Shown here: piece after piece, positions 34,154 through 42,314 of the stretch | Numbering within the stretch: the stretch's first letter is position 1 | Layout of the letters: every line of letters starts with the position of its first letter | Source of the DNA: Bacteroidales bacterium | GTDB taxonomy: Bacteria; Bacteroidota; Bacteroidia; Bacteroidales; UBA932 | NCBI GenBank assembly: GCA_017423025.1 | Contig: JAFPGC010000045.1 | Location: forward strand, 54,267-118,266 | Length of the DNA: 64,000 nt | Reading direction: 5' to 3' | Translations under genes and position numbers: made by a program | The notes under the pieces: generated by a model | Databases searched by the model: none | Told to the model about the DNA's origin: nothing | The model's input: the letters and a program-made list of their open reading frames with translations, nothing else

Positions 34154-36552
34154 TGAATCCCGTCAAAAAGTGGTGGAACAGGCAGAGTGAGCGGAGGCAG
34201 TCCGGCCTTCGCTTTTTGGGCATCGCCGTAGTGCTCGTAATCACGGTGCTGGTGTCCGTGTCGGTTGTTTCGTATGTCTTTAACTGGAGACCGGACCAGA
34301 GCGCCCTGGCTTCCGGAGAGAATATCCGCAACTCCGCCGCTTCGGGAGGGCTTTCCATCGGCTATCTCCTGGTGACGCAAAGCTTCGGCCTGGCTGCTTT
34401 CTGCATCGTCCTTTTCTTTATAGGATGGACCATTAAGCTCATCTGGAGAGCCTCGCGCCTGAGCATGGGAAAATGGTTCTTCGGCCTGCTTACTTTCACC
34501 TTCCTCTTTTCCTGGATTCTTGCTCTGGCCGATCTTTTTACTCCCTGGGAGTACCTCTTCGGAGGGGGAATGGGAGGCCGCGCCGGTGCCGCTCTCGTGG
34601 GCCTGGCCGTCTCCAAGGTGGGCGAGATTGTGACCGGACTCATCCTGGTCGTGCTGCTCATCCTCTGGTGCTTCTGCATGAGCCGCCGCTTCTCCGACTG
34701 GCTCATGGGCAAAAAGCGTGAGGTGGAAGAGCCGGAAGATGAAGCGGAAGAGATGGCCGGTCATGAGGAGGAGGAACCGGAACCCGAACCTGAACCCGCA
34801 CCAAAACCAGTCGTCATCCATAGGGAAGTTGAGGAAACTCCCGCTCCGGTGTTTGTGACGTCTCCCACCCATACAGGGGAGATTCCCGGTCAAGCCGGGA
34901 ATGACGACGTTGAGCAGCCAGGCATCAATATCATTAAGGACAAAACCCTGGAACAGGAGGTCAAGGAGCCCCTGCCTCCCATTGACAACCGCCTGGATCC
35001 TCCGGACGGCCTTCCCAAGTACAAGACCCCTTCGCTCAGCATCCTGGGCGACTACGCCAATGCCCGCCACGAAGTCTCGCAGGACGAGCTGGTGCGCAAC
35101 AATACCAAGATCCGCAACACCCTGGCCAATTACAAGATTCAGGTGAAGGACGTGACGGCCATCGTGGGCCCCACCGTTACCCTTTATAAGGTGTATCCGG
35201 CCCCCGGAGTGAAGATTGCCGCCATCAAGCAGTTGCAGGAAGACATCGGCATCAGCCTGGGCGCTCGCGGCGTGCGCATTACCACCCTGTCGGATTCCGT
35301 GGGCATCGAGGTGGCCAACGACGTGGCCTCCATCGTGCCTCTCAAGTCCCTGCTCAATGACGACGCGTTCCGGGAGAGCAAGGCCGAACTGCCCGTAGCC
35401 ATAGGTTACACCATCTCCCAGCAGGTGAAGGTGTTCGACCTGGCCGATGCCCCGCACCTGCTGGTGGCCGGTGCCACCAAGCAGGGTAAGTCCGTGGGCT
35501 TGAACGTGATTGTGGCTTCGCTGCTGTATTCCAAGCACCCGTCAGAGCTAAAGTTTGTGTTTGTGGACCCCAAGATGGTGGAATTCTCGGCCTATGGCAA
35601 ACTGCTGCACCATTATCTGGCCGTGCTGCCCTGCGCTTCGGCGGAGGAAGAGAAGGAGCGCGCCATCATCAAGAACGCCAAGGACGCTGCCGCCGTGCTG
35701 CAGTCCCTGTGCGTAGAGATGGACGCCCGCTACGAACTCCTCTCCAAGGGCATGGTAAACAATATAAAGCTGTACAACGCCAAATACAAGGAGCATCATC
35801 TGAGGGCCGATGAAGGTCATCACTTCCTGCCCTACATTGTGGTGGTGATAGACGAGTACGCCGACCTCACCATGTCCGTAGGAGCCGGTCCCGAATCCAA
35901 GGCCCTGGCCCGTTCCATCACAACATCCGTCATCCGTCTGGCCCAGAAGGGCCGTGCGGCCGGCCTGCACGTGATCCTGGCCACCCAGCGTCCTACCGTG
36001 GACGTGATCACCGGCCTCATCAAGGCCAACTTCCCCATGCGCATCGCCTTCCGCGTCACTTCCCGCATCGACTCCTCCACCATCCTGGACCAGCCGGGCG
36101 CCGACAAACTCATCGGCCGGGGAGACATGCTCCTTTATAGTGGCGTGGAGATGGAGCGTGTGCAGTGCGCCTTCATCGGCAACGATGAAATCACTGACCT
36201 TACCAAGGCCGTGGGAGACCAGATTGGCTATCAGAAGAGCTACAATACCCCTTATTACCTGCCCGAGCCTGCGCCTACTGAGGGTGACGAAGGTTCCGGC
36301 GGCATGGTAGATATGAAGACCCTGGACGAGCGTTTCGAAGAAGCCGCCCGTACCGTTGTCCTGAACCAGAGGGGCTCTACATCTGACTTGCAGCGCAAGC
36401 TTGGCATGGGATATGCAAAAGCAGGAAGAGTCATGGACCAGCTGGAAGCCGCCGGCATCGTGGGCCCGCAGAACGGGGCCAAGCCGCGCGAGGTTCTGGT
36501 GAAGGACCTGGCCGAACTGGACGAAATCCTGCAGCATTTCATGCAACAATGA
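34153..36552 (+). CDS. ftsK: DNA translocase FtsK
   Basis: A 799-residue septal DNA pump that clears chromosome DNA during division. Four membrane segments occupy about residues 20-180; an acidic/proline linker (EPEPEPEPAPKP) follows. The motor has Walker A GATKQGKS near residue 440, FVFVDPKMVEFS, and Walker B VVVIDEYADL; RAAGLHVILATQRPTVDVITG and RIAFRVTSRIDS are the usual FtsK blocks. The C-terminal winged-helix gamma domain ends with RGSTSDLQRKLGMGYAKAGR and is expected to read the orienting DNA sequence. A palindromic repeat is translated in frame in the linker. The neighbours DUF4290 and a LolA-like gene overlap it at both ends. Confidence 0.96.
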   Translation: MNPVKKWWNRQSERRQSGLRFLGIAVVLVITVLVSVSVVSYVFNWRPDQSALASGENIRNSAASGGLSIGYLLVTQSFGLAAFCIVLFFIGWTIKLIWRASRLSMGKWFFGLLTFTFLFSWILALADLFTPWEYLFGGGMGGRAGAALVGLAVSKVGEIVTGLILVVLLILWCFCMSRRFSDWLMGKKREVEEPEDEAEEMAGHEEEEPEPEPEPAPKPVVIHREVEETPAPVFVTSPTHTGEIPGQAGNDDVEQPGINIIKDKTLEQEVKEPLPPIDNRLDPPDGLPKYKTPSLSILGDYANARHEVSQDELVRNNTKIRNTLANYKIQVKDVTAIVGPTVTLYKVYPAPGVKIAAIKQLQEDIGISLGARGVRITTLSDSVGIEVANDVASIVPLKSLLNDDAFRESKAELPVAIGYTISQQVKVFDLADAPHLLVAGATKQGKSVGLNVIVASLLYSKHPSELKFVFVDPKMVEFSAYGKLLHHYLAVLPCASAEEEKERAIIKNAKDAAAVLQSLCVEMDARYELLSKGMVNNIKLYNAKYKEHHLRADEGHHFLPYIVVVIDEYADLTMSVGAGPESKALARSITTSVIRLAQKGRAAGLHVILATQRPTVDVITGLIKANFPMRIAFRVTSRIDSSTILDQPGADKLIGRGDMLLYSGVEMERVQCAFIGNDEITDLTKAVGDQIGYQKSYNTPYYLPEPAPTEGDEGSGGMVDMKTLDERFEEAARTVVLNQRGSTSDLQRKLGMGYAKAGRVMDQLEAAGIVGPQNGAKPREVLVKDLAELDEILQHFMQQ
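34882..34902. repeat. Palindromic repeat inside ftsK linker
   Basis: ATTCCCGG and CCGGGAAT form a perfect 8-bp inverted repeat around TCAAG, flanked by GGAG and GACGACG. It is read in frame as GEIPGQAGNDD within the otherwise acidic, Pro-rich linker of FtsK and looks like an inserted dispersed palindromic element rather than native linker. Confidence 0.65.
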
Positions 36553-37073
36553 AGCGAGTCTTAAGCATACTTTTTCTTTTAACCCTGGCCCTGGGCGCCC
36601 GTACGCAAGGGAATATCCCCCTCCTGGACAAGGTAGAGGGGCATAGGGTTACTTTCCATTATACCTACAGCCTTTCCCAGAAGGGGAGCAGTTTTACTCC
36701 TGTAACAGACGGTGACGTCACTGTGGAAGGCAATGCCTATATCATGCAGGGACTGGGGATGGAAGTGATAAGCGACGGCACCACCCGCTGGACCCTGGAC
36801 CGGGACGCCCGGGAGGCACTGGTGGAAAATGTGGTGAAAGAGGATCTGTTCACCAATCCGGCCCTTTTCATTTCCTCCTACAAGGACTACATGGACAGGA
36901 TCAAGGTGAATGCTTCCGGTTCCGACTCCCTGGATGTTACGCTTACCCTGGACGATGAAACCAAGGCCCGCTTTGTCTTGAAAGACATTGTCTTCGGGGC
37001 CAGGAAAGGAAAAAGCGACTTCTCCCTCACGGAGAAATCGCTTCCCGATTATCTGATAACGGATTTGCGTTAG
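36549..37073 (+). CDS. LolA-like outer-membrane lipoprotein carrier
   Basis: A 174-residue periplasmic protein with signal peptide (cleavage near ARTQG, residue 20) and the all-beta LolA-like fold: FHYTYSLSQKGSSFTPVTDGDVTVEGNAYIMQ region, TTRWTLDRDAREALVENV, and SDSLDVTLTLDDETKARFVLKDI. LolA shuttles lipoproteins from the inner to the outer membrane. The ATG overlaps the ftsK stop (ATGA), an arrangement also known from Bacteroides. Sequence divergence makes the assignment likely rather than certain. It converges with the FISUMP lipoprotein gene, overlapping by 4 bases. Confidence 0.82.
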   Translation: MKRVLSILFLLTLALGARTQGNIPLLDKVEGHRVTFHYTYSLSQKGSSFTPVTDGDVTVEGNAYIMQGLGMEVISDGTTRWTLDRDAREALVENVVKEDLFTNPALFISSYKDYMDRIKVNASGSDSLDVTLTLDDETKARFVLKDIVFGARKGKSDFSLTEKSLPDYLITDLR

Positions 37074-38023
37074 TCTTTTACGCAGCGTACGCTCATGGCC
37101 AGGGTCTGTTTGTCTCCCGTGCCTTCCTGTACCTGGGCGTCTTCTTCAAAGATGGAGCGGAACACAGCCCTGTCCTCATATTCGTCACTGGTCCAGAAGC
37201 AGGCGAACTTCTGGTAGCCGATTTCGGGATCGTCCTCATTGGTGAAGTCCCGGTAGCCTACTGGAATGGCGCAGAACAGGGAACTGTTGGTAATCTTGAC
37301 TTGAGGCCAGTACCCCCACATGGTTTTGTCTATGAAAGTGGCATCGACCATGAGGGAACCGGAATCGTCTCCCAGGCAAACGTCAAACTCGGCAGCGGAA
37401 GGGAGGTGCCAGCCATTGGGGCAGGATGTCATGGCTTCTTCCCAGGAATAGTATTTGCCGAAGACGGAAGTCAGGATTTCGGAATCCTTGTAGTCGCTTC
37501 CGGTTTCTGTTCCAAAAAGATTGTTGGCCATCCAGGTCTTGCCGCCCCGTTCGATGGTGTAGAACTTGTTGCCGGCTATTTCAATGGAAGGCAACTGGGG
37601 AAGGCCGCCCAGGGCGGTTTCCGGATCTACGGCCGTAAAGGTAATGGTGGCCGAAGCGTTGTAATACTCGTCTCCACCGTATGCATAGCAGTAGATGGCA
37701 TAGTCTCCGGGCTCGTCCACATTAATGACGATGGCGGGGTTGGAAACCTTTACGTCGGTAGTAAGGGTATCCCGCACACCGGAATTGAGGACATAATAGA
37801 TGCCGATTTTTTCGGGCATGGAGTAGGAGTCGTCCGAAATGGTAAGATTGGAGACATCGGGCTGGATATGCACCACTGTGCCTTCTCCCATATAGCTGTC
37901 GTGGTCGCTGATGAGCTCTAGACCGGAGAGGGAGGGTTTGGTAGTATCTTCTTCCTTCTTTTTGCAGCTAATGGCCAAAATGGCAAACAGTAAGAATACG
38001 GCGTAGAATATAGTTTTTTTCAT
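37070..38023 (-). CDS. FISUMP-domain lipoprotein
   Basis: A 317-residue lipoprotein; the start at 38023 gives signal peptide and lipobox LAISC (Cys20). Residues about 30-145 look like a surface beta-sandwich. The C-terminal part is the Fib_succ_major (FISUMP) domain: GKTWMANNLFG, YYSWEEAMTSCPNGWHLPSA, IPVGYRDF, FWTSDEYEDRA and SVRCVKD at the end. Such domains are common on exported Bacteroidota proteins and their job is unknown. It is transcribed divergently from apbE. Confidence 0.9.
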   Translation of the reverse strand: MKKTIFYAVFLLFAILAISCKKKEEDTTKPSLSGLELISDHDSYMGEGTVVHIQPDVSNLTISDDSYSMPEKIGIYYVLNSGVRDTLTTDVKVSNPAIVINVDEPGDYAIYCYAYGGDEYYNASATITFTAVDPETALGGLPQLPSIEIAGNKFYTIERGGKTWMANNLFGTETGSDYKDSEILTSVFGKYYSWEEAMTSCPNGWHLPSAAEFDVCLGDDSGSLMVDATFIDKTMWGYWPQVKITNSSLFCAIPVGYRDFTNEDDPEIGYQKFACFWTSDEYEDRAVFRSIFEEDAQVQEGTGDKQTLAMSVRCVKD

Positions 38024-38064
38024 CTTTTTTCTATAAGATTCGGCAAATATCGCTATTTTTTTTC

Positions 38065-38072
38065 TAAATTTG
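38065..38072 (+). promoter_or_regulatory. -7 promoter box for apbE
   Basis: TAAATTTG fits TAnnTTTG and lies 31 nt before the ATG at 38104. Confidence 0.5.
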
Positions 38073-38103
38073 CACAAAAATCTTGCCAAGATAATAACCA
38101 AGT

Positions 38104-39141
38104 ATGAAAAAGCTTTTGTTCATATCTGCCCTTCTGATGCTGGTGCTGTCCTCTTGCGGGGAACAGAAGGATGAATATGTACAGATAAGCGGTTATGCGC
38201 AGGGCAACAGTTATACCGTCAAAATGAATATGAAAGGCGTTTCCGTGCCGGTAGAAACCGTGCGCGACAGTATCGACGCCCTCATCCTTCAGATTGACAC
38301 CACCCTGTCCGGTTACAATAAGAAGTCCCTTCTTTCCCGCTTCAACGCCGGTGAAAGGATTCCCTCCACCCAGATGTTTCTGGATATGTACCGTGTGGCG
38401 TACCGTTTGTGGGAGCGCTCCGGCGGTGCCCTGGATTTCGGTGCGGCCGCCCTTTACGATGCCTGGGGCTTCGGTTTCCGGAACAGTACCTTCCCTTCAG
38501 ACGAAGAGATTGCCCGGCTTTTATCCCAGTGTGGTATGGGTCATCTCCCGGCCGAACTTCCCGTAGTGGACGGCCATATTGATCCGGCCTCCATTGGCTA
38601 TCCCCGGCTCAATTACAACGCCATCGCCCAGGGTTACAGCTGCGACATCATCGCCAAGTACCTTTACAGCCTGGGTGTGAAGGATATGCTCATTGATATC
38701 GGTGAAATCTGGTGTGACGGTCTCAACCCGTCCGGCCAGCCCTGGTCCGTGGGCGTGGACCGTCCCGTAGACCGTGTAGACGGTCAGGATACGGATGAGG
38801 GCCTCAGCGGTATCTGGAGCTCGGAAGGCAAGCCGGCCGGCATCGTGACTTCCGGTAACTACCGCAAGTTCTACATCCGCAACGGACGCAAATATGCCCA
38901 TACCATCAACCCCCGTACCGGTTATCCGGTAGAGCATAACCTCCTCAGCGCTACGGTGGTTTCATCGGCCAATGCCGCCGAATCCGACGCCATCGCCACC
39001 TGGTGCATGGTGACCGGCCTGCACGGCGCCCAGGTGCTCATTCTGGGAGATCCCAGTCTGGAAGGCTACCTCATCTATACGGACGACCAGGGCAACATGA
39101 AAGAATGGGTTTCACCGGGCTTTGCCCTCAAGACCAATTAG
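38104..39141 (+). CDS. apbE: FAD:protein FMN transferase (ApbE)
   Basis: A 345-residue lipoprotein (lipobox VLSSC, Cys18) of the ApbE family, which attaches FMN from FAD to threonines of membrane redox proteins such as NqrB/NqrC and RnfG/RnfD on the outer face of the inner membrane. Seen motifs are SGYNKKSLLSRFN, GGALDFGAAALYDAWGFGF, the flavin/Mg site region NYNAIAQGYSCDIIAKYL and DMLIDIGE, and ARKYAHTINPRTGYPV-type C-terminal block (KYAHTINPRTGYPVEHNL) followed by SSANAAESDAIATW. Single gene between its own promoter and a terminator. Confidence 0.95.
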   Translation: MKKLLFISALLMLVLSSCGEQKDEYVQISGYAQGNSYTVKMNMKGVSVPVETVRDSIDALILQIDTTLSGYNKKSLLSRFNAGERIPSTQMFLDMYRVAYRLWERSGGALDFGAAALYDAWGFGFRNSTFPSDEEIARLLSQCGMGHLPAELPVVDGHIDPASIGYPRLNYNAIAQGYSCDIIAKYLYSLGVKDMLIDIGEIWCDGLNPSGQPWSVGVDRPVDRVDGQDTDEGLSGIWSSEGKPAGIVTSGNYRKFYIRNGRKYAHTINPRTGYPVEHNLLSATVVSSANAAESDAIATWCMVTGLHGAQVLILGDPSLEGYLIYTDDQGNMKEWVSPGFALKTN

Positions 39142-39166
39142 ACGACCATCCGGCCGTCTTTTTTTT
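39141..39166 (+). terminator. Terminator after apbE
   Basis: GACGACC and GGCCGTC pair with one mismatch around an ATCC loop, followed by eight T. It starts at the last base of the apbE stop codon. Confidence 0.8.
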
Positions 39167-39202
39167 GCCCGTTCCGCCTGTACAACTGTATCTTTTTTTT
39201 CG

Positions 39203-39210
39203 TAACTTTG
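39203..39210 (+). promoter_or_regulatory. -7 promoter box for the SpoIIE-type phosphatase
   Basis: TAACTTTG ends 5 nt before the ATG at 39216 (an out-of-frame ATG follows it directly), again suggesting a leaderless transcript. Confidence 0.55.
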
Positions 39211-39215
39211 ATGGA

Positions 39216-41171
39216 ATGAAACAGACATTCCACTCATTCTCTGAGAGACTTACCCGCAGCATTATCCTGTTTATGCTGCTCACCATGACCCTCACTTCGG
39301 GCCTTCTTGTCCTCTTCGCATCCAGGGGAACTTTATCCATGATGAAAGATCACTATGAGGATATCCTCAGCATCACCAACGAACAGCTGGAGGGTATGCT
39401 TAATCTGGTGGAAACCTCATCGGTAAACAACGTGGACGAGATTGAGCAGTATCTGGACCAGCCGGACTCTCTTTTCGATGTGTTGGCCAGTGAGCTTAGC
39501 CTGAACCCCCATATTGTGGGCCTGGGCATAGCTTTTATCCCGGATTATTATCCCGAGAAGGGCCGATGGTTCGAGCCCTATGCCTCGCAGTTGGCCCACG
39601 GGAGAATTGAAACCAGGCAGATTGGATCGGCCTCCCACGACTATTTTCAGTCGGAATGGTACATCAAGGGCATCGAGTCGGGAGACGGCTATTGGTCCGA
39701 GCCTTATTACGATGAAGTCGGCGCCAAGGAGATGCTCTGTTCTTTTGTAATACCTCTCAGGGAAAACCACGACGGCGAAATTGTGGGTGTCTTTTGTGCC
39801 GATATGTCCCTGACCGGGCTGACGGAGCGCGTGAAGGAGTTCAACCTGGGCTCCAACCGTCACGACACCTTCTCTGTTTTGGATTTCATTTTGGGAGACA
39901 TTACTCCGCCATACTGTTTCATCCTGGGGCGGAACGGAGATTTTCTGGTGCATCCGGACGCGTCCCGCATCCTTCACGACAATTATTTCAACCACAAGGG
40001 TAAATCCGAGTCCCCGTCTTACGAGGTTATCGGCAAAAAAATGCTCTCCGGGCAGACCGGCAGCGGCAGCGCCAAGGTAGACGGCGTTTCCTCGCAGGTG
40101 TTTTATGCTCCTCTGGAACATACGGGCTGGTCGGCCGCCGTGGTGGTCTCCAAGGCCATTATTGCCACGCCGGGCGTAGCCCTGGGTGTTGTGATTCTGG
40201 CGCTTCAGATGCTGGGTCTGCTGGTGACGGTCCTCTTCTTCCGCTGGTCCATCCGCCGCATTACTCAGCCTCTCCAATCTCTGGTCCGCTCCACGGAAGA
40301 GGTGGCCAAGGGTCACTTTGACACCCAGCTCCCGGAGATCCGCCATAACGACGAAATTCATCAGCTGCGGGATTCCTTCGAGAACATGCAGCATTCCCTC
40401 ACAACCTATGTGGACGAACTCAAGGAGGCCACTTCCAGGCAGGCCGCCATCGAAAGCGAACTTCATATTGCCAGCGACATCCAGATGGCCATGCTGCCCA
40501 AGGAGTTTCCGCATCGCAAGGATATGGAGATCTTCGGTTCCGTGACTCCGGCCAGGACCGTGGGAGGGGACCTTTACGATTTCTTCATCCGGGACGACCG
40601 GCTCTTCTTCTGCATAGGCGATGTTTCCGGCAAAGGGGTGCCCGCCGCCATGGTCATGTCGGTGACCAGTTCCCTCTTCCGCACCCTGGCCGACGGAGAA
40701 AGCACGCCCGACGTCATTATGAATGCCCTCAACCGCAGCCTGGTCAGCCGTAATGACTCCCTCATGTTTGTGACGCTTTTCATCGGCATTCTGGAGCCCA
40801 ACGGACATCTTACCTATTGCAACGCCGGTCACGATGCTCCCATCGTCGTGTTGCCGGATGGCTCGACCCGGCAGTTGGAGGCCGATTCCAATGTGGTCGC
40901 CGGCGTTATCCCGGACTACACCTTTAGCCAGCAGGAAGCTACGCTGGTGCCCGATTCCACCCTGTTCCTGTTCACGGACGGGGTCACCGAAGCCGAGAAT
41001 GTCACCCACGACCTCTTCGGAATGGATCGGACCTTCCAGGCCGCCAGGGATGCTGCCGGAAGTTCTCCCGAGGACTTTATCAGGAAGGTTAAGGAATCGG
41101 TTCGTACCTTCGTAGACGGGGCCGATCAAAGCGACGACCTCACCATGGTGGTCATCCGCTACAATGGTTAA
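39216..41171 (+). CDS. Membrane sensor PP2C/SpoIIE-type serine phosphatase
   Basis: A 651-residue signalling protein. The start at 39216 gives a first membrane helix at about 15-33; an extracytoplasmic Cache-type sensor region spans about 35-305 (SEWYIKGIESGDGYWSEPYYDE is Cache-like); a second helix (VALGVVILALQMLGLLVTVLFF region) leads to a HAMP domain (ITQPLQSLVRSTEEVAKGHF) and a short coiled coil. The C-terminal SpoIIE/PP2C phosphatase has GGDLYDFF, CIGDVSGKGVPAAMVM, CNAGHDAPIV, LFTDGVTEA and SDDLTMVVI. Such proteins dephosphorylate anti-anti-sigma factors in partner-switching pathways; no partner gene is near. It converges with comEC, overlapping by 4 bases. Confidence 0.93.
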   Translation: MKQTFHSFSERLTRSIILFMLLTMTLTSGLLVLFASRGTLSMMKDHYEDILSITNEQLEGMLNLVETSSVNNVDEIEQYLDQPDSLFDVLASELSLNPHIVGLGIAFIPDYYPEKGRWFEPYASQLAHGRIETRQIGSASHDYFQSEWYIKGIESGDGYWSEPYYDEVGAKEMLCSFVIPLRENHDGEIVGVFCADMSLTGLTERVKEFNLGSNRHDTFSVLDFILGDITPPYCFILGRNGDFLVHPDASRILHDNYFNHKGKSESPSYEVIGKKMLSGQTGSGSAKVDGVSSQVFYAPLEHTGWSAAVVVSKAIIATPGVALGVVILALQMLGLLVTVLFFRWSIRRITQPLQSLVRSTEEVAKGHFDTQLPEIRHNDEIHQLRDSFENMQHSLTTYVDELKEATSRQAAIESELHIASDIQMAMLPKEFPHRKDMEIFGSVTPARTVGGDLYDFFIRDDRLFFCIGDVSGKGVPAAMVMSVTSSLFRTLADGESTPDVIMNALNRSLVSRNDSLMFVTLFIGILEPNGHLTYCNAGHDAPIVVLPDGSTRQLEADSNVVAGVIPDYTFSQQEATLVPDSTLFLFTDGVTEAENVTHDLFGMDRTFQAARDAAGSSPEDFIRKVKESVRTFVDGADQSDDLTMVVIRYNG

Positions 41172-42250
41172 AGGGAGGCAATCACTTGCAAAATCCACAA
41201 TAACAGACGGCTCAGGCTGTCTGTTATTTTTAGGAGGAAGGGTGGGCAAAGATTCACGGCATCCAGCAGGAGGGCTGTTACGGCCGAGGCCAGGAGGCCG
41301 GTGGTGACGGGAATGGCCATGAGATTTGTGAGGAGGAAATGCCGGGGGAAGGTGTGGAAACGAAGCCAGGCCAGCGGACCGGTGAAAACCTGGCAGCTGA
41401 TGGCCAGGGCCGATGCCTGCCAGATGCGGCGGAAGGGATCCCAGCGGGAGCCTTCCGGATACCAGCTCTGCAGCACGGGATAGAGGAGGAAGATGCCGGC
41501 CATGGCCAGGTAGGAGAGCTGGAAGCCCAGCGTCCGGATGACGGAAGGGTCCAGCACCAGCTGCGCCAAAAGGGCCAGGCAGAGCACGCGGGAGGGCTTT
41601 CTGGGCCGACCGCTTACACGCAGGATTTCGCCGATGAGAATGAACAGATAGGCCCTTACGATGGAGGGGGAGGCCCCCGTCATAAGGGTGAAGAATCCTC
41701 CGCCCAGGCCGAAAAGCGCAAAGCGCACGAGGGCGGCCGCGCGGGACCCGCCCCAAGGTTGGGTCAGTTTGTCAAACAGAAGATAAATGATGCCCATGTG
41801 GAGCCCACTGAGCGCCAGCAGGTGGGAGGCGCCGCTGGTGCGGAAGGTGGCCAGGGTATCGGCCTCCAGGCCGCTGCGGTCCGCGGTGAGGAAGGCCTTG
41901 AGGAGGGGAGCGGTGGTATCGGCCCCGAAGGGCAGGGCGTCAATGCGGGCACGAAGGGCATCGGCCGCCCCCATTGCCCAGATTTTAAGGGCCGATGGCT
42001 CCTCGAGGCCCGGCACGGCGCGAGACAGGGCGCAGAAGAAGCCCAGCAGCAGGAAGGACGCCCAGCACAGGCCGATGGCCCATTTCTCCGGGCTCAGGCG
42101 CAGTTTGTCTCGTAGAAGCACCGGGAGGAGGACAAGGGGCAGAAGCAGCCCGCTCAGGGGCCCCGCGGAAGCGGCCGAAACCGCCGTTCCCGCCACTACG
42201 CCCAGGGTAAACAAGAGGCTGAGGGCTTCTATGTTTTTAGCCAACGCCAT
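41168..42250 (-). CDS. comEC: Compact ComEC/Rec2-type DNA-uptake channel protein
   Basis: A 360-residue membrane protein carrying the Competence domain of ComEC, the inner-membrane channel for single-stranded DNA in transformation. Family motifs are ASHLLALSGLHMGIIYLLFD, MTGASPSIVRA and LGFQLSYLAMAGI. Hydrophobic segments run through the whole protein. It is about half the usual length: the metallo-beta-lactamase-like C-terminal domain is absent and the N-terminal extracellular region is very short. The frame is intact with no remnant downstream, since the convergent phosphatase gene fills that space. Confidence 0.87.
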   Translation of the reverse strand: MALAKNIEALSLLFTLGVVAGTAVSAASAGPLSGLLLPLVLLPVLLRDKLRLSPEKWAIGLCWASFLLLGFFCALSRAVPGLEEPSALKIWAMGAADALRARIDALPFGADTTAPLLKAFLTADRSGLEADTLATFRTSGASHLLALSGLHMGIIYLLFDKLTQPWGGSRAAALVRFALFGLGGGFFTLMTGASPSIVRAYLFILIGEILRVSGRPRKPSRVLCLALLAQLVLDPSVIRTLGFQLSYLAMAGIFLLYPVLQSWYPEGSRWDPFRRIWQASALAISCQVFTGPLAWLRFHTFPRHFLLTNLMAIPVTTGLLASAVTALLLDAVNLCPPFLLKITDSLSRLLLWILQVIASL

Positions 42251-42275
42251 ACGTGCGAAATTAGTAATAATTTCG

Positions 42276-42283
42276 TATCTTTG
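42276..42283 (+). promoter_or_regulatory. -7 promoter box for ackA
   Basis: TATCTTTG, 31 nt before the ATG at 42315, in the 64-nt space between divergent comEC and ackA. Confidence 0.6.
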
Positions 42284-42314
42284 TAGGACGTACTGAAATT
42301 TAATTTCAACCTAT

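Noticed and set aside
37070-38101. Longer start for the FISUMP lipoprotein
   Set aside because: The extra 26 residues precede a complete signal peptide and lipobox beginning at 38023 and cover the intergenic promoter region of apbE.
39003-39215. N-terminal extension of the SpoIIE-type phosphatase into apbE
   Set aside because: It runs antisense to nothing but overlaps apbE and its terminator out of frame; the promoter box and membrane helix support the start at 39216.
39417-41756. 779-codon open frame on the minus strand across the phosphatase and comEC 3' ends
   Set aside because: Low-complexity His/Gly/Arg-rich translation with no family resemblance, antisense to two well-supported genes.
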